DNA of 64,000 bases, taken from positions 1-64,000 of the forward strand of contig KV918990.1 in the NCBI GenBank assembly GCA_002049455.2. The letters are read 5' to 3'. Origin of the DNA: Porphyra umbilicalis. Taxonomy: Eukaryota > Rhodophyta > Bangiophyceae > Bangiales > Bangiaceae. Below are positions 62,555-64,000 of this stretch, piece by piece. Each line of letters opens with the position of its first letter. Within the stretch, counting starts at the first letter, position 1. Made by a program: the position numbers and the translations under genes. The notes under the pieces were generated by a model. It did not search any database and was not told where the DNA came from. It saw only the letters and a program-made list of their open reading frames with translations.

Positions 62555-64000
62555 TCAATCGGCGTTACCCATGAGCACGCGCGCCGCCCCGCGGCGCGCG
62601 GCCGCCTCGCGCATCTCCATGGGCGTGCGCTTGCGGCGAGTAGGCGCCTCCTCCGCATCCTGGTCCGAACACGTGACCATGTCGTCGCTTGAGTCGTCGG
62701 CGGCGCGTGCGGCCCACATGCCCTCGGGCACCCCGCCGTCGGCGGCACGTGCCGCCCAGTTGCCCTCGCGCGCCCGGCCGTCAGCGTCGCGTTGCGCCGA
62801 GTTGCGCTCGGGTGCCAAGCCTGCCCCCCTCTGGGCACGCGACGCGGCATCCACGTTGATGCCGTCACTGCCAAGCGACGACAGGGCAGCACAGGAGCGC
62901 TCTTCGGGAGCGGGAGCAGAGACTCGAGCGGCTTCACGCCCTGCCGTAGAGGACGCCGCTGGGGAAGGTTGAGGGCGAGTGGCGTCAGCGCGAAGTGGAT
63001 TGTCGCCGTCCGTCACGTGCAAACCGTTTCGCACCGATGCTCCCTGCGGGGCCAAGATCCTGCTGACAGTCTGCAGCTCAATGATCCACTCCGGGCGATG
63101 CCCACTGTTGAGGCAGCCCGCCCCGCCCACCGGGGAGGTGTCGACCTCTGCATCGTCGGCATCCTCTTCGCCATCCTTGTCAGCCGCTGCTTCGGTGCCA
63201 TCTGCCGCGGGCTCACCGGCCTTGGCCGAAGTGCGCATCTTCAGATGAGCACGGATCTTGGTGGCGGCCACTGCAAAGTACGCAAGGCGACAGGCGACAG
63301 CGCGCGGTCCCCCCTCCGTGGGGCCGCTCTCCGAGAAGCGGTGCAGAACTCGGAAGTGTGAGAACACCGCCGCAACAGCCCGCACGAGGCCTTCGCAACA
63401 GGAGTGGTCAATGAGGAAGCGGTCATCATCCAAGAGCCACTTGGCGTCCTCACGGGAAAAGAAGATCTCAAATTTGGACGTGGTTCCGCGCAAGCGGCGC
63501 AGAGTACCCTTTCCCAGGTCCTCATTCACGTGCGATGCGAAGGCCGAAACAATCTTGGCGCCTACCTTCTGATAGAAGTGGGAGATGACGCGGTGAAGGT
63601 ACTGGTAAGCAATGGTGCCAGGCATGGATGGAGCGTCGGTCGGTGGCGTGCTCTCGGCGCTGGGAGCTGCCCGACGTCGGGGGCGCCGCGGCAATCGCCA
63701 CGAGCTCTCCAACATGCGCACCGCCTCCTTGGCGCTGACCCGAAAACGATTCATAGTCCAGTCTCGGAGGAAGATGTTGACGTCCTTGGTCGACAGCCAA
63801 ACGTCTGCGGTGCATGTGCTGTTGAGGAACAAGCCACGAACCCACTCGCCAAGGTCGGTCTTCAACTGCAGCACCCACTTGGCGTCCCGGGTCTCCATCT
63901 CGTCCTGCGTGCGCGGGTCTGGCAGCGCCGCCGAGGCGCCGGCAGCAGTGGCGCTGTCCGGCGCCAACGCTGCCGAAGCGATGCCGCTTGTCGGTGCCCG
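62555..64000 (-). CDS. Accessory family member 3, 5' end beyond the window
   Basis: The minus-strand frame is open to the last base, so the start lies to the right; 481 residues are visible. A KWVLQLKTDLGEWVRGLFL segment leads into the conserved domain: EDAKWLLDDDRFLIDHSCCEG, a VRAVAAVFSHFRVLHRF helix, AYFAVAATKIRAHLKM, then after an acidic insert GHRPEWIIELQTVSRI and NGLHVTDGD. The same blocks occur at 20734-23249 (AKQLIDG..., ALAALFRAVGAANRI, FVTTKIRNVVEL, GHFPMWVAE, NGLELIDG) and, more diverged, at 2410-4671. The C-terminal 150 residues are Ala/Arg/Glu-rich, with EGNWAARAADGG and EGMWAARAADD short repeats. There is no stop within the visible part. By analogy, a transposase would be expected on the plus strand beyond the window. 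Confidence 0.6.
   Translation of the reverse strand, partial: RAPTSGIASAALAPDSATAAGASAALPDPRTQDEMETRDAKWVLQLKTDLGEWVRGLFLNSTCTADVWLSTKDVNIFLRDWTMNRFRVSAKEAVRMLESSWRLPRRPRRRAAPSAESTPPTDAPSMPGTIAYQYLHRVISHFYQKVGAKIVSAFASHVNEDLGKGTLRRLRGTTSKFEIFFSREDAKWLLDDDRFLIDHSCCEGLVRAVAAVFSHFRVLHRFSESGPTEGGPRAVACRLAYFAVAATKIRAHLKMRTSAKAGEPAADGTEAAADKDGEEDADDAEVDTSPVGGAGCLNSGHRPEWIIELQTVSRILAPQGASVRNGLHVTDGDNPLRADATRPQPSPAASSTAGREAARVSAPAPEERSCAALSSLGSDGINVDAASRAQRGAGLAPERNSAQRDADGRAREGNWAARAADGGVPEGMWAARAADDSSDDMVTCSDQDAEEAPTRRKRTPMEMREAAARRGAARVLMGNAD

Noticed and set aside
1-64000. tRNA, rRNA or CRISPR features
   Set aside because: No cloverleaf with matching A and B boxes, no rRNA core sequence and no regularly spaced identical repeats with unique spacers were recognised by eye.

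Overview
The window is GC-rich nuclear DNA from a photosynthetic eukaryote. Support for this comes from spliced genes (most donors read GTACGT), an SR splicing factor, a cell-surface malectin-domain protein, a phylloquinone/menaquinone-pathway fusion enzyme and a small membrane protein with a transit-like leader. The very alanine-rich proteins, low intron number, high GC and heavy load of diverse DNA transposons and tyrosine-recombinase retroelements would fit a bangiophyte red alga (Porphyra/Pyropia type). That assignment is inference, and another GC-rich alga is possible. No rRNA, tRNA or CRISPR array was recognised.

Left part (1-24 kb). A 5'-truncated malectin-domain gene ends at 1308. Two related Plavaka/KDZ-like (CACTA-related) DNA transposase genes follow. 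Copy A (6610-10705, +) is intact in four exons. Copy B (18098-14028, -) has the same exon structure but an in-frame TGA near its end. Each transposase is transcribed divergently from a gene of one unrecognised family: 2410-4671 (-) faces A, and 20734-23249 (+) faces B. A third family member lies at 62555-64000 (-) and runs off the right edge. I read this as a two-gene transposon, transposase plus coiled-coil accessory protein. CCATCG/CGATGGG-rich repeats lie outside the pairs, and a broken WDR82/Swd2-like fragment lies between them. An AT-rich inverted-repeat insertion sits at 19167-19671.

Middle part (24-44 kb). A degenerate Crypton-type element (25186-29370, -) encodes an Ndc10-like tyrosine recombinase followed by a GCR1_C-like domain, interrupted by three in-frame stops. 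Next is a DIRS-superfamily retrotransposon (30703-44101, -) with split direct repeats, Gag-like, RT/RNase H and tyrosine-recombinase coding regions. Its RT is cut by an 8,409-bp hAT transposon (33777-42185) with matching terminal inverted repeats, a perfect 8-bp target duplication and an intact 883-aa transposase.

Right part (44-64 kb). This carries the host genes: an SRSF10/SCL-like SR protein (46743-48624), a START/SRPBCC protein (50274-50759, -), a MenH-MenC fusion (51895-about 54164), an unknown nuclear-looking protein (54911-56149, -), a small plastid-type membrane protein (57257-57799) and a large single-pass membrane protein with a coiled coil (58343-60871, -). The third accessory-family gene closes the window.
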